The notes under the pieces are model-generated. The model was not told the origin of the DNA. It saw only the letters and a list, made by a program, of their open reading frames with translations, and did no database searches. This document shows positions 61,401 to 64,000 of a stretch of 64,000 nucleotides of DNA, piece by piece. Both the position numbers and the translations under genes were made by a program. Where the stretch lies: the NCBI GenBank assembly GCA_947568835.1, contig OX387608.1:8904001-8968000 (forward strand), written 5' to 3'. The stretch comes from Protonemura montana (Eukaryota > Arthropoda > Insecta > Plecoptera > Nemouridae). Every line of letters starts with the position of its first letter. The stretch's first letter is position 1.

Positions 61401-63723
61401 AGAGCTTAACTTGTTTGTAAAGCATATAAAATTAAGTTTATAATCAAAAGCTTCAAGTTTTCGATGCTGAAAATTCTATGTTTTTGTTTACTGTTCTGAA
61501 AAATTTCTATTGATTTCTTATCCAATATGCATATGTACACGTTCATGTACAGGGACAAGTAGAGAGAGAAATCCAATATAGTGTTATCATACAGCTCACT
61601 TTTGGATTCTTAGTCTAAAATAAAAGAAAGCATTCACATGTACTGTCAAAAATCCACAGGTCCTTGGTCCTTGATCCAATGGCCCTCAACAGTCCAATGC
61701 ATCTAGTGTTTCTTATCTAATCGATAAAAATGACACTTCCCTTAAATTTATCGCTAAAATTAGCAACACCGGCCCCCTGTCCTCAGAACTGTTTCACCAG
61801 TCTATCTAAAAATGGCGTCACCATCGCAATCCCAAAGAGCGCCAACCGCCTCTCTCTCACCACCAAAACTCTCTTTCTAGTATGATCGCGTTATTTTAAT
61901 CCCGTACTCTCCGCTCCGGGCCCGTGTCGGCGTTGGGTGTGAGGCAACAATGTGGGCGTAGAGAGTGGGGGGCATTATGATGATGTCGTCAACAAAAGCA
62001 ATGATATCTCGGCCTCAGGCCCCAGGTGGAGGGGATGGGGGATGGTAGGACGCGGATAAACCAATCTTCATCACGACGTCGTCGTCGTCGCCCGGGTTTT
62101 TTTTTTGTCGACGGCGACGTCGCATGTTAATTACGCGACAACGACGTCGACGTCGCGACTCTAATGTTAATTGCGTTGCCAGGAATGACGGTTGGGCGTC
62201 GGAGGCTGTAGAGGTTGAGCTGGAGCTGTGGTAGAGATGACGGTGACGACCCAGAGAGTTTCATTAAAAATTTGAACACCGAAATTTTTTTGAACGGAGA
62301 GGAAGTGTGTAGTCGTGAACACGAAATAAGTTAAAATACTTTGTTTGCTGTTTTTAAGCCAGAGATTCCGCGAGGGAAGGTACAATTTTTTTATTTGTTT
62401 TCATTAGTCTTATGGCAAAAATGGCTCTAGATGGCATTAATATGGTAACTTCTCTCACGGTATAGACAGGTTCGTATTTGTCAGCATATTGCCATGATAA
62501 CCATTGTCTTACCCAACAATTGGTATACACTGGGGTGAACTGCCCGATGTTGGGAACGTTTTACTTGTTTTTAAGCCTTTTTCAAGGGATATTCAAGTTG
62601 TTTTAGTATTTGTTTGGCTTGCGCCTCGAGACGCTGACATTTACAGGTCAGCAGGTTAGAATTTACACCAGGTAAATCAGTAATTTCGCCTACTACAAGT
62701 CAAAGTAAAAAAGATTAGGAAATACGGCTTACGGCGGTATGGTGATATGGCGATATTTATGGGAAGTTTGCCTCATTGTAGCACGAATGGCCCTAATGTA
62801 GAAAGACCTGGGTGACTTCGAGCTGTCAAAATCCAGCACACGAGTAGGAGGAGATATTTGAGATACATTTGGTAGACTTATTGACAGGTGTCAATTGAAG
62901 CTGTTTTCATTTTGGCTTAAAACTAAACCCACGATTTGGCTATTGGAGGGGTTTGTGAATATATAATAGTAAGACTGAAAAATAAACGTTTTGTCTGTTT
63001 GGAAGCTGGTAAGTAGGGTTTAAACGCCAGTTTTAAAACGGCAAGCAAATAATTTAAAATTTCAAGATTAATCATTCCTTAATGATCTAATCGTTCGATG
63101 TGTTATGCCTCTTACAGGATAATTAAAAAATAAAACAACTGAGCAGCCCCGCAATGAACACACATAGACGGAGACATAGCAAGAGAGCGGCAAACTAATT
63201 TAATTTCCGAGTAATGCTCACATTTAATGTTCTACTTTACTAATTCTGGGAATTATATTGCGGATATACTAAGTATTTTGAAATACCGCCACTAAAATAA
63301 CAGTTGAAATTTCATTAGTGATTTGGTAGCAATACAGGGAGGCAGTCTTCTTGTTGGGTAACTTCTCTCACGGGTTAGACTGTAAACAGACCACTTAGTG
63401 GGCGGTGGTTTATAACAATCGTAATCTTCTCAGATCACCTATTATTTATTTATTAGTTAACGAGGAACAATTCCATTAGGTTATTCCCATTAGATTAACG
63501 CAGAGAGCTTCCATCATCACTTTCTCACCAAGTTTCAAATTTTAACAACTGATACACTGATCTCATCGCAGAGGTTCTCTTCGTGATATCCATGGATCAC
63601 ATTGGTGCACTGAATTCTTAGAGACACTTTCCTTACACGTAAAACTCACGTCCAGGAAATCCCAAGTAAAAGAGTCCCCGTAAATATTTCACTCAAAAAT
63701 CAAGTCCCAAACGTTCCAACGAA
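58406..63723. other. gene-free interval, right flank
   Basis: No coding region is supported. It contains GC-rich CpG-dense patches (59860-60300, 61900-62200), a member of the palindromic repeat family (60655-60755), a short perfect hairpin (ACAATCGTGGGTA with its reverse complement, 60559-60592) and two 20-bp copies of gtaacttctctcacgg (62443 and 63357). The patches look like promoter or enhancer DNA, possibly of the gene entering at 63724 or of one off the right edge. Confidence 0.4.
59425..59510 (-). repeat. tRNA-derived repeat, B-box end
   Basis: On minus, GGTGCGGGTTCGATTCCGGC holds a perfect B-box within a pairing T arm (GCGGG/CCGGC partly). The upstream part (gatgatggagttggtgcgat) is not a normal D arm, so it is a SINE-type remnant. 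Confidence 0.45.
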
Positions 63724-64000
63724 TCACGCCGTAACATCACGAGCTTCCTCATCGGCCGTTTCCACCAACCGTCGGTACGTAGTTCGTTCACTTCCCACCA
63801 TGTCCACATTGCGCCACTTGACCGTCAACACAACCACCAAATAAACAATCACAGCACCCAACACACCAAAAATCGCCATTCCTCCAACGTCTTGCCTGGC
63901 AAGCGTGACCAGCGCGTGCTCGGCGAACTGCACAGGGGTGTCGCGCGCACGAAGTAGCCACGTGGCGAGTCGTGCGCTGGGCGTGACGCATGCGTCGTCG
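63724..64000 (-). CDS. C-terminal exon of a single-pass membrane protein (partial)
   Basis: An open frame enters from the right edge on the minus strand and ends TGA at 63724 (about 92 codons). It encodes DDACVTPSARLATWLLRA, then a 24-residue hydrophobic segment (GGMAIFGVLGAVIVYLVVVL) with basic TVKWR after it, then a 30-residue charged tail ending RDVTA. The topology fits a type I protein with a short cytoplasmic tail. An insect UDP-glucuronosyltransferase tail has this layout, but the usual aromatic residues before the membrane segment are missing, so I do not assign the family. Confidence 0.5.
   Translation of the reverse strand, partial: DDACVTPSARLATWLLRARDTPVQFAEHALVTLARQDVGGMAIFGVLGAVIVYLVVVLTVKWRNVDMVGSERTTYRRLVETADEEARDVTA

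Noticed and set aside
63724-64000. UDP-glucuronosyltransferase assignment for the edge exon
   Set aside because: Topology fits, but the conserved aromatic residues before the membrane segment are missing and the catalytic part is outside the window.

Overview
This window is nuclear DNA of an animal, most likely an arthropod and probably an insect. The genes have GT-AG introns with consistent phases, the intergenic DNA is AT-rich, and there are 5S-rRNA-derived and tRNA-derived SINE-like repeats and DNA transposons. The recognised genes are metazoan: an angiotensin-converting-enzyme peptidase of the soluble single-domain type, the ATAC-complex subunit YEATS2, the ciliary transition-fibre protein FBF1, and a methionine sulfoxide reductase A. 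The species cannot be named from the sequence.

Layout. 1-7.5 kb: one 7.2-kb exon on the minus strand encoding about 2,400 residues of a secreted, furin-site-bearing protein with a long Asn/Gln-rich tandem repeat. 7.5-11.1 kb: intergenic, with decayed transposon sequence. 11.1-21.6 kb: the ACE-like gene on the plus strand, 10 coding exons joined in phase, with 5S-derived SINEs in introns 1 and 3. 21.9-35.2 kb: YEATS2 on the minus strand, 12 coding exons, ending 301 bp from the ACE stop codon. Its 4.8-kb sixth intron carries a complete-looking 4.1-kb DNA transposon with an 860-residue open ORF. 36.4-40.9 kb: FBF1 (minus, 7 exons), with a perfect RFX X-box 159 bp before its start codon. 42.8-44.7 kb: MsrA (minus, 4 exons). 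46.8-51.6 kb: two paralogous genes for secreted proteins with repeated C-x6-C-x-C motifs, arranged tail to tail, with the same exon plan and the same TATA promoter. 51.6-63.7 kb: no convincing gene; SINEs, tRNA-like repeats and GC-rich islands that may be regulatory. 63.7-64.0 kb: last exon of a membrane protein whose gene leaves the window on the right.

These are independent eukaryotic genes, not an operon. The most unusual items are the giant repeat proprotein and the inverted pair of C-x6-C-x-C secreted proteins, neither of which I can assign to a known family. The 5S-derived SINE family is also notable: six copies here, one directly abutting the branch point of an ACE intron. Exon joins were worked out by hand from splice consensus, phase and family similarity. 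First (5') exons of the giant gene and the ACE gene were not located.
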